DNA of 64,000 nucleotides from Paulinella micropora (lineage: Eukaryota; Cercozoa; Imbricatea; Euglyphida). Numbering within the stretch: position 1 is the first letter of the stretch; each line of letters opens with the position of its first letter. The translations under genes were made by a program, and so were the position numbers. The DNA lies in the NCBI GenBank assembly GCA_009731375.1, contig BJOX01000248.1:460882-524881 (forward strand), in the 5' to 3' direction. The notes beneath the pieces are model-generated. The model made no database searches, was not told the origin of the DNA, and saw nothing but the letters and a program-made list of their open reading frames with translations. Shown piece after piece: positions 22,874-32,912 of the stretch.

Positions 22874-25162
22874 ATGACGCAGCCCGCCAGGTCCCCCGCC
22901 CGTGCGCTGTCCCTCCTCGCTCCCTCCCCCGCCCGCACCGCCCCGCACCGCGCACCGGTTGTGTCCTGCAGGCGTAGCGGCCAGGCGCCGCCCGGCGAGC
23001 CCGGCGTCCTGGGGCCGCGGCTCGCGCCCTTCCTGCGCTGGACAGCCGACACGCTCGGCCTCGCCTGCACGTCCGAGGCCTGGTACCAGCAGGTGGTGGA
23101 GGCCCCCGGCTTCTGGCGCCACCGCACGCTGCCCGAGCTCGACTTCCGCCTCGCCGCACACCGACGCGCCTTCGCGCTCCTGGGCGAAACCTGGCGGAAG
23201 GCGCACGTAACTTGCGAACACGTCTGGCTGCTCGCGGACACGCGCGCGGACCCACCCCCCCTGGCGGACCTGCAGGGCCTGGTCGTCTGGCACCTGTCCC
23301 TGGTGGACAAGGACAGCCACAACGACTGCGCCGTCACGGCGGCCACGCTCCAATAACTGTCAAAGTTCTGTCCGCAACTCCAATGACTGGACCTCCCGCG
23401 ACTGGCGGCGGACGTGACGGACGATGACGTCTGGCTAGCTTGTGTGATCTCGCTCCCACACTTGGACAGCCTGGATTTCGCGGGCTTTAGCGATGAGGGC
23501 TTGGCGCAGCTGGTGCGAATCCCGCGTCGCTGGAAACGGCTGGGCTTCCAGCACTCCAGCATTACTGGCCAGGGACTGCAGGCTTCGTTGCCCCTCGTGC
23601 ACGGCCTGGCAGAGCTGGACCTGGCCTCCTGCCATGATTTGGCGCCGGACGGCGACGATAACGCGCCTTGGCTCGCGGGCGCGGGCGGGTCCGACCACTG
23701 GGGCCAGCAATTGCGCGTGCTGGACTTGTCGCGCTTGGCAGGGTGGCACGTGAACGCAGCATGGGTAAGGCGCATAGCGCTGCTACCTCGACTCCAAGAA
23801 CTAAACATCTGCGACAGTGGAGACATCGGCGCGATACACGCTATGTCTGACATGTGCCGGCGAGAGAACAGGTTCCGGCAGCTCAGGAAGCTCGACCTCG
23901 GTGGGGCCACACCAGTGAGAACATCCGGGCTTAGCTTCCTGCCACAGCTGTCGGAACTCGAAGAGCTGCACCTCCCGCGTGGTTCCGGCGACCTCACGGG
24001 AGCCTGCCTGCTGTTCGTCGCACGCCTGGCCAAGCTTCGGAGACTAAGGGCAGACCTACATATTACCGACCAGGAGCTAGAGAGCCTGTCCGCACTGAAA
24101 GAGTTGCGCACGCTAGAGCTGAGCGCCATGCAGACCACCGCTATCACCGACACGGGCCTGGCCGCCCTAGCCGGCCTCACGGCCCTCGAGGAGCTAAGGG
24201 TGTGCGAGGCTGCGCGGTTGCACGGCGAGGGGCTAGCTCACCTGCGGCCCCTGGCGAGGCTGCGGAAGCTAGTGATCGGGGGTTGCGGCCTGACGGACCA
24301 GGGGCTGGCGGCCCTGCCACCCCTAGGCAGCCTGCGGCACCTCGATCTGGCAAACTGTAGCGGCCTCGCGGCGGACCTACAGGTGCTATCAGGCCTGGCC
24401 GGCCTGCAGGAGCTGCACCTCCGCGACTGCGCTTACCTCACCGACGCGGGGCTCTCCTCGCTGGGACGCCCCCGCAACCTGCGGGTGCTCAGCTTGCGCG
24501 GCTGTCGGCAGCTCACGGGTACAGGACTAGCCCACCTGCGCTCGTTAGCAGAGCTAGACATCGAAAGGTGCACCGGCCTCACGGACGGGGGGCTGAGCCG
24601 CCTGGGCCCGCTGCCCGGCCTGCGACTGCTGAGGCTGGGCCACAAGTTCAACCGGCCGAGCTTCACGGCGGCCGGCGTCGTGGCGCTCTGGCCCCGGCTG
24701 CCCGGCCTCGAGGAACTACGCCTCACGCTGGCCTCCAACGGCGACGTGGCGGGCGAGGCGCTGGCGGGGTTGTCCGGGTGCGCCCGGCTCGGGCAGCTGG
24801 TCGTGAGGTCGCGCACTCTGCCCTCGGACCTCCCCGCCGGCCTGCGGAAGCTCACAGTGACGGGCCTGACCGAAGGGTTGTCCGAGGAGCGACTGGGGCG
24901 GCTGCTGCGGAGCCTGCCGCGGCTCCAGATACTAGGGCTGCGACGCCAGGCGATGAAGTGGCACGAGGGGGTACTAGGGCCGGTGACCGCGCCCCTCCTT
25001 ACCTTGGAACAGCTCCGGCACGTGCTAGACCGCGAATCCCCGGGGCTGCGGCTCGTAGACGTCAGTTCGTCGTTCGTGTCCGACCCCCCGGCGCAGCCCG
25101 ATGAGGTAGAGGTGGTGTGGGCGGACGGGCGGCTCAGGCTTTGGTCAACGGACAACTAGTGA
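22874..25162 (+). CDS. F-box-like/leucine-rich-repeat protein with in-frame stops
   Basis: The N-terminus (about 22990-23200) has an F-box-like pattern (LACTSEAWYQ…PGFWRHRTL). From about 23270 to 25000 there are more than a dozen LRRs of the cysteine-containing/AMN1 type with the L-T-D-x-G-L-x-x-L signature. Such proteins usually act as substrate receptors of SCF ubiquitin ligases. The frame passes a TAA at 23354-23356 (TLQ, stop, LSKFCPQLQ) and a TGA at 23384-23386 directly before LDLPRL, both inside LRR-like protein, so coding clearly spans them. The last sense codons are followed by TAG then immediately TGA (25157-25162). If TAR is Gln the true stop is the TGA. The ATG at 22874 is the first in frame. 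A TGTCCTGCAG acceptor-like site at about 22963-22972 could mean an upstream intron. Confidence 0.65.
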
Positions 25163-25288
25163 GCACTCTCGCTCAGGGCTGCGTACTAGGGACAGCAGAA
25201 CCAGCAGTAAGAACCTTTAATCATAAGCCCAAAAAAGCTTCGGTACTAGAGTCCCGGCAGCACGCAAGCCGACGAACCCCCGGGCTGA

Positions 25289-25585
25289 TCAGAGCTGGTA
25301 GGTCGGGGACGAGGCCAGGGCCCGCCACCAGCGCTGGCTCTCGGCCTCCGGCGCGAGCAGAAAGGCGCCGAGGGCCCGCAGGAGCTCCTGCAACGGCCGC
25401 CCGCACAGCGCAGTCCAGGCCTGCTGCTCCAGCTGCCTGAGATAGCTCGCAGTGCCGTAGTGGGTCACCTCCAGGCCTAGGGCGCGCTGGTCCTCTGCCT
25501 CACGGACGTGCGGCGCCGGGGCGGTGGCCGGCGGCGGGACGTCGAGCAGGCGCACCTCGTCCGGGTCGGCCCCGCCGAAAGTCTG
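25289..25585 (-). CDS. Unknown protein, 3' part only, cut by island edge
   Basis: The frame reads in from the right edge of the island (…TFGGADPDEVRLLDVPPP) to a TGA at 25289-25291, giving about 98 residues. It has a Pro/Ala linker followed by a Leu-rich helical region with a W-T-A-L-C-G-R-P motif. No family was recognised. It converges with the LRR gene, about 126 bases stop to stop. The 5' end is lost at the junction with copia sequence, so the original start is not in this window. Composition and codon use match the other island genes. Confidence 0.45.
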   Translation of the reverse strand, partial: QTFGGADPDEVRLLDVPPPATAPAPHVREAEDQRALGLEVTHYGTASYLRQLEQQAWTALCGRPLQELLRALGAFLLAPEAESQRWWRALASSPTYQL

Positions 25586-25590
25586 TGGAG

Positions 25591-26306
25591 ACTTGGGTTG
25601 GGTGAGGGCAGTCTTGTGGGAGATTGTTGGGCCCTTGTCTCGCCTGGCAGTGTTTCAATCCAAGCGCGACCTGTTCGACTACTGTGCGGCGGAGTGGCTT
25701 CTGCGTTACATCCTCGGTCAGGAGGAGCAAGGGCTGCACTATGTTTCGGATGGGAATAAGAGCGTCATCGCGTTTGGGGATGCTTCGTATGCCTCGGAGT
25801 GGGATTATCGGTCGAGGTCGGGGGGCCTGGCCACGCTGGCGGGTGGTGTCATTGCATCGTATTCGGAGAGGCAGCGTGTTCCTTCAACCTCGACCAATGA
25901 AGCCGAGTCAAGGTGTTTGTCAACGATCATTAATGTGAGTAAGTCTATTCACAATTTCCTCAAGGAGGTGCCTGTACATGAGTCGAACGTACTGCTGGAG
26001 GGTTTGGCAGAGGAGCCTCCTACGATCTATATTGATAACTCGGCAACGGTTTTGGGGGCTAGCACTAATATCTTTTCGAGACGTCAACGACACTTGGAAG
26101 TTAAGTTGGCTCATATCAACCATGAGGTGAAGGAGGGAAACGTGAAGGTATTTCATATTTGTGATGCGGAGAATTCGGCTGACATCAACACGAAGCAGAA
26201 GAGTCTTGGTCCGTTCAAGGAGAAGCGTGATGCAATCAGTAACAGTACGTTTGTTAAGGAATTGACGACGGTTGATACCCGTTTCTTCGCCATGAAACCA
26301 AAATAA
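25591..26306 (+). pseudogene. Ty1/copia RT end and RNase H fragment (right part)
   Basis: The frame reads …LSRLAVFQSKRDLFD, then CAAEWLLRYILG, then IAFGDASYASEWDYRSRSG, which is the copia RNase H D-A-S-Y/W box. EAE (in TSTNEAESRC) and IYIDNSATV follow in the expected order, then RQRHLEVKLAHI, the copia RNase H end. It stops with TAA at 26304-26306. It continues the element fragment at 17429-17884 after the GC-rich island. A PPT and 3' LTR follow. The first 20 or so codons next to the island are not clearly homologous. Confidence 0.85.
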
Positions 26307-26361
26307 GACTTTTGTACTTGAAGTTTTATTCGGACCTTTACTAGCTGTTAATATAGGGCTT

Positions 26362-26370
26362 AAAGGGGAG
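26362..26370 (+). other. Copia polypurine tract
   Basis: AAAGGGGAG lies four bases before the LTR start, the expected site for plus-strand priming. Confidence 0.6.
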
Positions 26371-26373
26371 CAG

Positions 26374-26600
26374 TGATACATTCCTGTATCGTATTAAGTA
26401 ATTCCTTATTAATAGACAGTCCGGTCCGGTAATTAATATTATAGGCATTAAGGATTATGGATATAGGCAATATAGGATATGACTTGAAGTGTTTTATATT
26501 TGATTTTGATTATTAAAGGGTAATCAGTTCTCGTAATATTGGGAACATAGAAAGTGCTTGCCATTGTTAGGTGACCGGATATTATTAATATCTTACTGGG
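26374..26600 (+). mobile_element. Copia-family 3' LTR
   Basis: It begins TGATACATTCCTG just after the polypurine tract. It matches, in reverse orientation, the LTR at about 54910-55140 that precedes a copia gag. The right edge lies near …ATATCTTACTGGG (26590-26600). Confidence 0.8.
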
Positions 26601-29219
26601 CTTAAGATCCGAATCACTGCCGCGACACTCCTTGACATGTCCGAACCGGATACCACAGTCCAAGTGGTCCCTCATCTGGCGGCCACCCTCTATGTGACCA
26701 ACTACCTCACTGTGGTAGACCTCATCCTCCAAGCCATTTCCGACTCCCTACGGATCCAAATAGCCGTGCATGCAGTGGGTGACGATCGAACGGCCTCTAC
26801 ACCGGGGGGTAGCTCGATAATCACCTTTCGTCATGTATCAAGTCGACGGAATATGGTGGATGAAAACCTAGATAGGGATTCACCCCTCGAACGCCATCGC
26901 CCACCTAAGACAAAGACTGAAGACGCCAGTCATAAACGGGTGGACGCCGTTCGTGACCATGTCAACTTTGACTTTGCAGCACACACGCAAAGTGCGAGAC
27001 TCCCGTATCGAGAGGGCCTTAAGCTCCTAATGGCTTATGCTGCCCTGGATCGGATCGTGGCCAGTCACGCACTTACGGTAGCCGATTTGAAGCATCTGCT
27101 GAACAGTCTTGTGGGTGGGTGGCCATCTCAGACGCTACTCACCACGGACTGGCCTACTTGGCAGATGACTGGCGAGGCTGGTGTGGGGCAGGGGAAACTC
27201 ACACTCGACCAGCTTCCACATTACATGCTCCGCCAGTTCATATCCGCGGCAGACTGGCTACATCATGCTCCCCCATATTGCTGTCGACCTCGTCCAGGAC
27301 GCCGCCAGGCGGATATGGGAAGACAATGTGGCAATCTCGTCCATCATCGATCTCCCAAAAAAACTGTTAACCAACTTAGTGAAGACCGATTTCGCTTCGT
27401 TGTTGTTGGCAGTCCTGAGCGGGATAGTGAAAGCCGAGCCGCAGCAAGGGCGGACGGATGGCGAGACGTTCGTCCGGAATGTCCTAACCAAGGCCCAGGA
27501 CTTGGATAACACGAACTTCAAATCACGCGGTTTCGCACGGACCGTATGTGCGAAGTATCCCACTGGACAAGCAGTATCTTTGCTGCCGATGTCTTTACCT
27601 CTGACAAGATCCAAAGAGCCAAGCGGGCCGATGTCCTGCTTTAATAGAGCAATGACGATCACAGGAAGCACGCTTGAGGACCATCAGGCCAAACCGGGCC
27701 AAGTGTTTGATGTGTGGACTTTCGTGACCGGCAGCAGCTGGTCCAACCGCCGTCAATCGTGGTCTAGCTCGTCCAGGGGCCCCTATAGCTCCTCGAGCTC
27801 CTCTAGCTCGTCGTACACCCCTCCACCGCCCTCACTTCCATTTGGGGGGGCGACCAACTCGGGAACCCCGGCCACCGGCACGTTCAACTCGATGCATCCG
27901 GCTGTCGGGACGGCACACCCATATCTGCCTCCCCCACCGCCCATGCCCCCTCCACCGCCCATGCCTACCAGTACTACCCTTCCTCTGGGTTCGCATCTCC
28001 GCCACCGCCCCCGGTCCCGTACCCTCCTACACGGGGCGGGCCCACATCCGAGTGTAAGTCGGGTAAGAGAAAACTCGGTGACAACGGCGTGGTCAAACCG
28101 CTATCTCACCTTCCACTGATCCCGGGCCCATACAATTGCCCGTTTGGCCTTTTCAACGAGACTTTTGCGGGACCATGGCACAAGAGCCCAGGTGCGGAAT
28201 GCTGTGACTATATGATGCACTCCGTCATCTTCAATCCACTTGAAGACAACAGACTGTGGGTCGCACCGTGCCAATGGTCGAATTTCAGCCAAAACCGACA
28301 CCACGCCAGGTTCAAGAACGGGTGGAGCCAATAAAATGGTACATTCACCGTTGGTACGTGGGGCGATCCAATTAAGAGGGATTGCAAATGGGTCCTCAAC
28401 CCTAAGGACAACCCCACCGAAGGTATCCGAATTCCCGACGTCCAACCCGATGGGACGACGTACTTCTTGCCGCTCGGGCAAGACCCGCCCTGGCTGGCCC
28501 AGTACTCAACCGAGGCCAAAGCTCGGGTGGAAAGGTACCGAAGCCAGGGCAGGAAATACGACAAAGTGGCATGCTATATGTCCGGGAAAGAACACCTGAT
28601 CGGTACCTTATATACACATACACACCCTCTCAGACTTCAGATGCCCCTATGCTCCATGCAGGCGTCAAAAAGGCGAAGACGGGAAACAAGAAACCCAAGA
28701 ACAAATAACCGTGGGCCGCCCAATGCGTCCACACCCGAGTCAACGACACGTGGCACCTCGCCCTTGGGAGCGTCCTCTTTGCTCCTGAGCGGGACAGAAA
28801 CGCCATGTGCTGGCCGGCAAACAAAGGCGCCCGCCATGGGGACAGCCGCAGAGCAGCCTACCGTAGTGGCTCCGACTCTTCTTTTCACGGTCCCGGCCCA
28901 ATTGCCGACCGAAACTCTGTATAGTCCCATAGAGGCTACGACCTCAGAGGATAGCGTTGAGACGAGGGATAAGGATATAGTGATGGGTAGCGACGACAAC
29001 CGTCGGGAGCGTGTACCGAACGAGCCGGACACGGTCGCTGACCTTACCATAGAGGTCGGTTTACCCAATCCCTTACCCAAAGACACCGTCGCAAAGGCGA
29101 CGCCGGCTGTAGATCCTGACACGATCACATCAAGTATATGTGATGGGGGGGCACCCAATAAGCCCTCGGACCCTCGCGTAAGACGCGCGAGGCCTATCAG
29201 TGTCCGGCAGGTAACCTAG
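26601..29219 (+). pseudogene. Decayed retroelement gag-like region
   Basis: Coding-like sequence starts immediately after the copia LTR (frame open before the ATG at 26637) and runs with frame changes near 27.2 and 27.9 kb. It includes a Ser run and a Pro-rich segment, then ends in a frame covering about 28060-29219 that is interrupted by TAA at 28332-28334 (GWSQ, stop, NGTFTVGTW). The N-part is helical and gag-like. No CCHC knuckle was found. It joins directly, with a frame change, to a gypsy integrase C-terminus at 29205, so the protease-RT-integrase core is missing. I read it as an internally deleted Ty3/gypsy relative. Confidence 0.55.
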
Positions 29220-30177
29220 TATTCCTATACGTCCCGCAGGTCCCCAACTTGGTCAGTGTGAAGCTCTTCCCTATGTGGCAGGGACCCTACACCGTGTTGG
29301 AACAGGTAGGGGCTCTGACCTATCGTATACAGGGTAAAGGCAAGACACTGGTGGTCCATGTCCGACGCTTAATGCGCTTTAACCCCATGCTCGACCGAAA
29401 CGAGACAATGGATGCTATCCAAAAGCTGAACGTGAGCTTGCGTGCGCCGTGATAAGACGGCCGAGGCGAAGGATAATCCCGATCAGCCGATCCCGGCCGC
29501 GGAGAATAACGCAGCATCAGCGCCCAGCCAAAGAGTGTATGGACGTCGACCAAGATGACGGACCCTCCCCGGCAGTCATAGCTCCGCGGCCGGATATCCA
29601 TCCGCAGACCGAACAGGAGGAAAAAGCAGACATCGCCCCGCAGCGCCCACCGGGTGAGTCCAAGCTGAAGAAAGGCGAAGATGTTAAGGCCATCCATTGG
29701 CACGTGGGTAAGATATATATCCTCCGTCCACCGACGGCCCATGTAGGCGACGATCGCCTAAACGACTTCTTCCTAATGAAAGTCAAGGAATGGGAACAGA
29801 AGGTCCGCGCCACCAGGGCGAACAAAGCGACCTCGGCCGAACCGCCCATCCTACAGTTCTATCGGTCACACCAAGACCTCGACGATCCTGAATCCCGAGT
29901 CTTCTACCCAGTGTATCGGGACGGGAAAAACGTCGAGACGTTTTGGAAGTGCATTACCGATAAAGCGCCCGGATACAAGCCCTGGCAGATCCAAGTATGG
30001 CCGCGCATGGTGCTAGATTACCCATTCGACCTCCAACATTGCCGAATCCCAATACGGGTATGGGACGAGATAGCAGCCGAAGGTATCTCTACTTATCTCA
30101 TAGGGGCGCCAGCACCGGGGAAATACAAACCCGGCAGACTAGGCCAAGCTGCTAAATCCAAACGGGCTCGAAAGTAG
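29205..30177 (+). pseudogene. Ty3/gypsy integrase C-terminus plus conserved C-terminal domain
   Basis: The first part (LYVPQVPNLVSVKLF, MWQGPYTVLEQVG, VVHVRRLMRFNPM) matches the integrase tail of the intact gypsy element (LYHPQVPKGVSSKLF, HWKGPYQIMEQTG, IVNVRRLIKYDPF). After a frame change near 29450 the ORF to 30177 matches the extreme C-terminus of that element's pol: YILRPPTAHVGDDRLNDFFL, PILQFYRS, YPVYRDGKN and WPRMVLDYPFDL against YLMRPAEQHVADDTLSDLYL, PILQFWRS, LPVYKDAKS and LPRGVLDVPFEL. Thus a second, diverged gypsy lineage shares the same extra domain. Confidence 0.8.
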
Positions 30178-30892
30178 TCGAGGTGATGATCGATGAAACG
30201 CATAGCTAAACACGGGTAGTATAGTGGTACCGTGCCCAACCGCACCGAGCGGAAGCCTAGCCACTGCCATACTAGGAACACGAAGATACCTCTGTCTTGT
30301 TTAAAATACTACCTAAGTCCGCTCTTCTACGGGAAAGAGGGGATTGGACCTAACATGATGTAACAAACGGGAAAAGTGACACTGCCCCGCCCTCAGTGGG
30401 GTGCGACGGCCCTGAAGGTATCTTGACGGGTCGGTAGTTGGTGTTACCACCATGAGTCTGAATAATTTCTGGCCATTGCACATCACACTCGCCTCCTCCC
30501 GAGTTGCTAGCCCGCCTCCCGCGGCTCTAGCATGTGTAGAGTGTGGTGTGATAAATTATTCCCCACAGAATGTTACGTCATTTATGTCACGTCCTCCCTA
30601 GTATCTTGTTGTTTGGGTGGAAGGTTGAAGAACACCAAGAGCCATAAGCATATATACTTCATTCATGCACTTAAGTGTCCCTATTCCTAGACAGCCTGAT
30701 TCATATATAATCCCGAGGCATTAAGTACGGACAGGCGAAGGGATCCCAGGGCTCACGTCGCACCCAAATCCACCTGTTGACATGTACATAGTAAGCAAGT
30801 GTGCAAAGACGACAAACATCCCATAATTCACAGCAAACACACTTGCCTTGCTCATAATTTTGGCTCACAGACATACAGATAATCAAGCATTT
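30178..30892. other. Non-coding stretch, possible element 3' end
   Basis: No gene seen. A purine-rich AAAGAGGGG lies near 30340 and could be the polypurine tract of the deleted gypsy relative, but no matching LTR pair was found. A lone tRNA A-box-like TAGTATAGTGG at about 30217 has no B box. Confidence 0.4.
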
Positions 30893-31120
30893 ATGCCACC
30901 TATAGGCATGCAAACAGCGCTGGAGCAGTACCTAGCGTTCCTATTAGTGTGCGTGGCGTCGGTGTGCGTTATCGCGGTGCTACACTTGCTAATGCAAGTC
31001 ATCGCGGTCGATAAGGGGAAAGCATCGGACCAGAGGCAAGAAGGCCAGCCGATAGCAGGGGCGCCGCCGGAGGCCAAACAACAGTCTGGGTCCGATTTAC
31101 CTATGTCGGAGAAAAAGTAA
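30893..31120 (+). CDS. Small single-pass membrane protein ORF, unknown
   Basis: 75 codons from the ATG at 30893 (an in-frame ATG also lies at 30848) to TAA. There is one hydrophobic segment (YLAFLLVCVASVCVIAVLHL) followed by a hydrophilic, Gln/Pro/Ser-rich tail. It ends six bases before the PAT-like repeat A1. No family recognised. It could be a remnant of a retroelement or a fortuitous ORF. Confidence 0.3.
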   Translation: MPPIGMQTALEQYLAFLLVCVASVCVIAVLHLLMQVIAVDKGKASDQRQEGQPIAGAPPEAKQQSGSDLPMSEKK

Positions 31121-31126
31121 TAGAAA

Positions 31127-31421
31127 GTGTTTGTCCTTTATTAATAACGGTCAAAGCCGGCTGCCGGGCGACGGTTATGCCTCATTTCTTCTCTTAGCGG
31201 TTTCGTCGGCGCTTCGAACCGTTTCGTCTTTGATGGCTGTTACTTTTGGGTTGGCTTTTTTTGCTCTCGTAGCTGATACATTTTTAATGGCTTTTATTTT
31301 TGTTCTTTGCCGTGTTTGCTAGTCATTCTTCGGACTTTCTAAGTTTGACACTGACCAGCTTTTCAGTTTTTATTGATGCTTTCTCTCTCAGATTTTGTCT
31401 CGCATTCGATTTTCGTTTTGT
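31127..31421 (+). repeat. PAT-like repeat A1
   Basis: It starts GTGTTTGTCC and contains TTTATTAATAACGG. It is nearly identical to 38953-39254 except for a roughly 10-base indel near the start and scattered changes. A TTTTAATGCAG/G acceptor-like site follows at about 31422-31432, ahead of gag. Confidence 0.85.
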
Positions 31422-31515
31422 TTTAATGCAGGTTGAAACTGGAAAGACTGTGTCAGTCAGCTGCGTTACGGTCTGGGAAGGCAAATAGTGCCAAGACAAG
31501 TTCAAGGACGATGCA

Positions 31516-32912
31516 ATGAAAGTTCGAGCCGTGGGTACCGTCACCAAGAAGAACGGCCCATCCGACGAGTGGAATGTCAAATTCCCATTCACAGAAGTTG
31601 AAGCCAACCATACTATCTGGGGTTTCCTACTACGAGTCGAGGATCCTGCACAAGTCACACCCGGAGCGTTTATCTGGGACGACCCCATCACTCGACGCAT
31701 CTATGCACCTCAAAACGAGAAACGAGAGAAGAAAACTCCACTGCGAAAGTCAGTTGACTTCAAGACAAACGACACACGCATCCGTGGTATACTCAGTACG
31801 GCGTCATTGAGTAACGATACCATGATCGCACAAGTTGCAGATGCGATCAAGGCTATGTACTCTTCCGCAAATCTCGATAGAATGATTCGAGATTACTTTG
31901 TTACGTCATCGGGCTACAAGCCCTCAGGAAACACTGTGGTCGAGAAAGCGAAATCGATGGCAATTGCCCTGGTGGAAGGACATGTAGCCTGGCATGCAAT
32001 CGCCGACGCGGAAATGGGAACCAACTACCAACCACCGATGTTGGACACCGACACATTCCGTTCCGTCCAACAGCAACATGAAGCCGAAATCAAGAACGAA
32101 CTCGCGAAGCTACGTCGAGAGAATGCTGAACTACGAGCTAGCAAGCGCCACAAAGGGCCAAATGGTGGAACTGCTGCTGCACTTTTGAATCGTCTAGATG
32201 AAGTAGATAAAGCTCATCAAGAACCCGGAGCCCCAGGTTTGCGACATGCACTTGCACAACTGCGGATGACGAAGCAGATAGAGCGACTATTCTTGACAAG
32301 TACAAGCTTAGAGGAATAGCGGAAGTACATCTCATCAAGACAACCGTACTAAGAAGAATTATGAAAGGCTACGGAGTGTCACTCATGGAATTACGGCCTA
32401 CAAAAAGCACAGCGGAATACGGACAAGACGGCGGCAAGTTCGTCATGACCCCAGAAGCGTTCCAGCGCCTGCTACGATCCCTTCTACGTATTACCAGCGC
32501 CTTCTTCCCTCAGCACCGAGAAGACATCATGGACCATTTCCATGAAGCGTTGGATTACCTGCGCACGCACACCTTGCAATTACTAATCGATTGGACCTAC
32601 GCTGTTCGTTGTCAAGTATCTTTGGGAGAATGGGCGAAAGGCCACAAATCCTTGCGACTTGGATCGATGATTCTGCGAGCGACCAACCAAAGCCAAGACA
32701 AGAAAGCGCAAGGAGCACCGAAACCCAAAGCTGCGAGCGACCAACCAACCTGTAAGCAAATTGGAACGGGCACCTGCACCTGGGGCAAGAAGTGCCGTTT
32801 CCAACACGTGTGTCCTGCGTGTCCCAATGAAACCCACAGTGGTCCAAGTCCCAGTGCCCGAAGAAGAGCGAATGGCCATTCTGACTGTCGACAGCACAAG
32901 GCTACAAAATAG
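31516..32912 (+). pseudogene. PAT-like element gag, one frame change
   Basis: Two overlapping frames (31516-32319 and from about 32265 to 32912) read as one protein with a frame change near 32265-32290. The first part has a helical domain with a coiled-coil-like stretch (EIKNELAKLRRENAELRAS). The second ends in a Cys/His cluster, CKQIGTGTCTWGKKCRFQHV (C-x7-C-x5-C-x3-H), followed by C-x2-C, as in DIRS-order gag proteins. It would package the element RNA. Confidence 0.65.

Larger units (their letters stand above)
17885..25590. other. GC-rich island joined inside a copia pol gene
   Basis: Base composition changes sharply at both edges, from mixed to visibly about two-thirds or more G+C. Both edges cut genes: the 3' end of the minus-strand glycoprotein gene on the left and the 5' end of a minus-strand gene on the right. 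I find no terminal repeats, inverted repeats or target-site duplication. Three compact, apparently intronless genes lie inside, with about 126 bases between convergent stops. In-frame TAA and TAG recur inside coding sequence. It contains two gaps (21174-21183, 22669-22706). It may be contaminant sequence, a chimeric join, or a real insertion. Confidence 0.8.

Noticed and set aside
17885-25590. Bacterial or phage origin of the GC-rich island
   Set aside because: Dense N-glycosylation sequons with a signal sequence, an F-box-like LRR protein and the lack of ribosome-binding sites or co-directional operons favour a eukaryotic source. Recoded phages were considered but nothing phage-like is present.
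30212-30260. Possible tRNA gene with A-box-like TAGTATAGTGG
   Set aside because: No B box and no acceptor stem pairing downstream.
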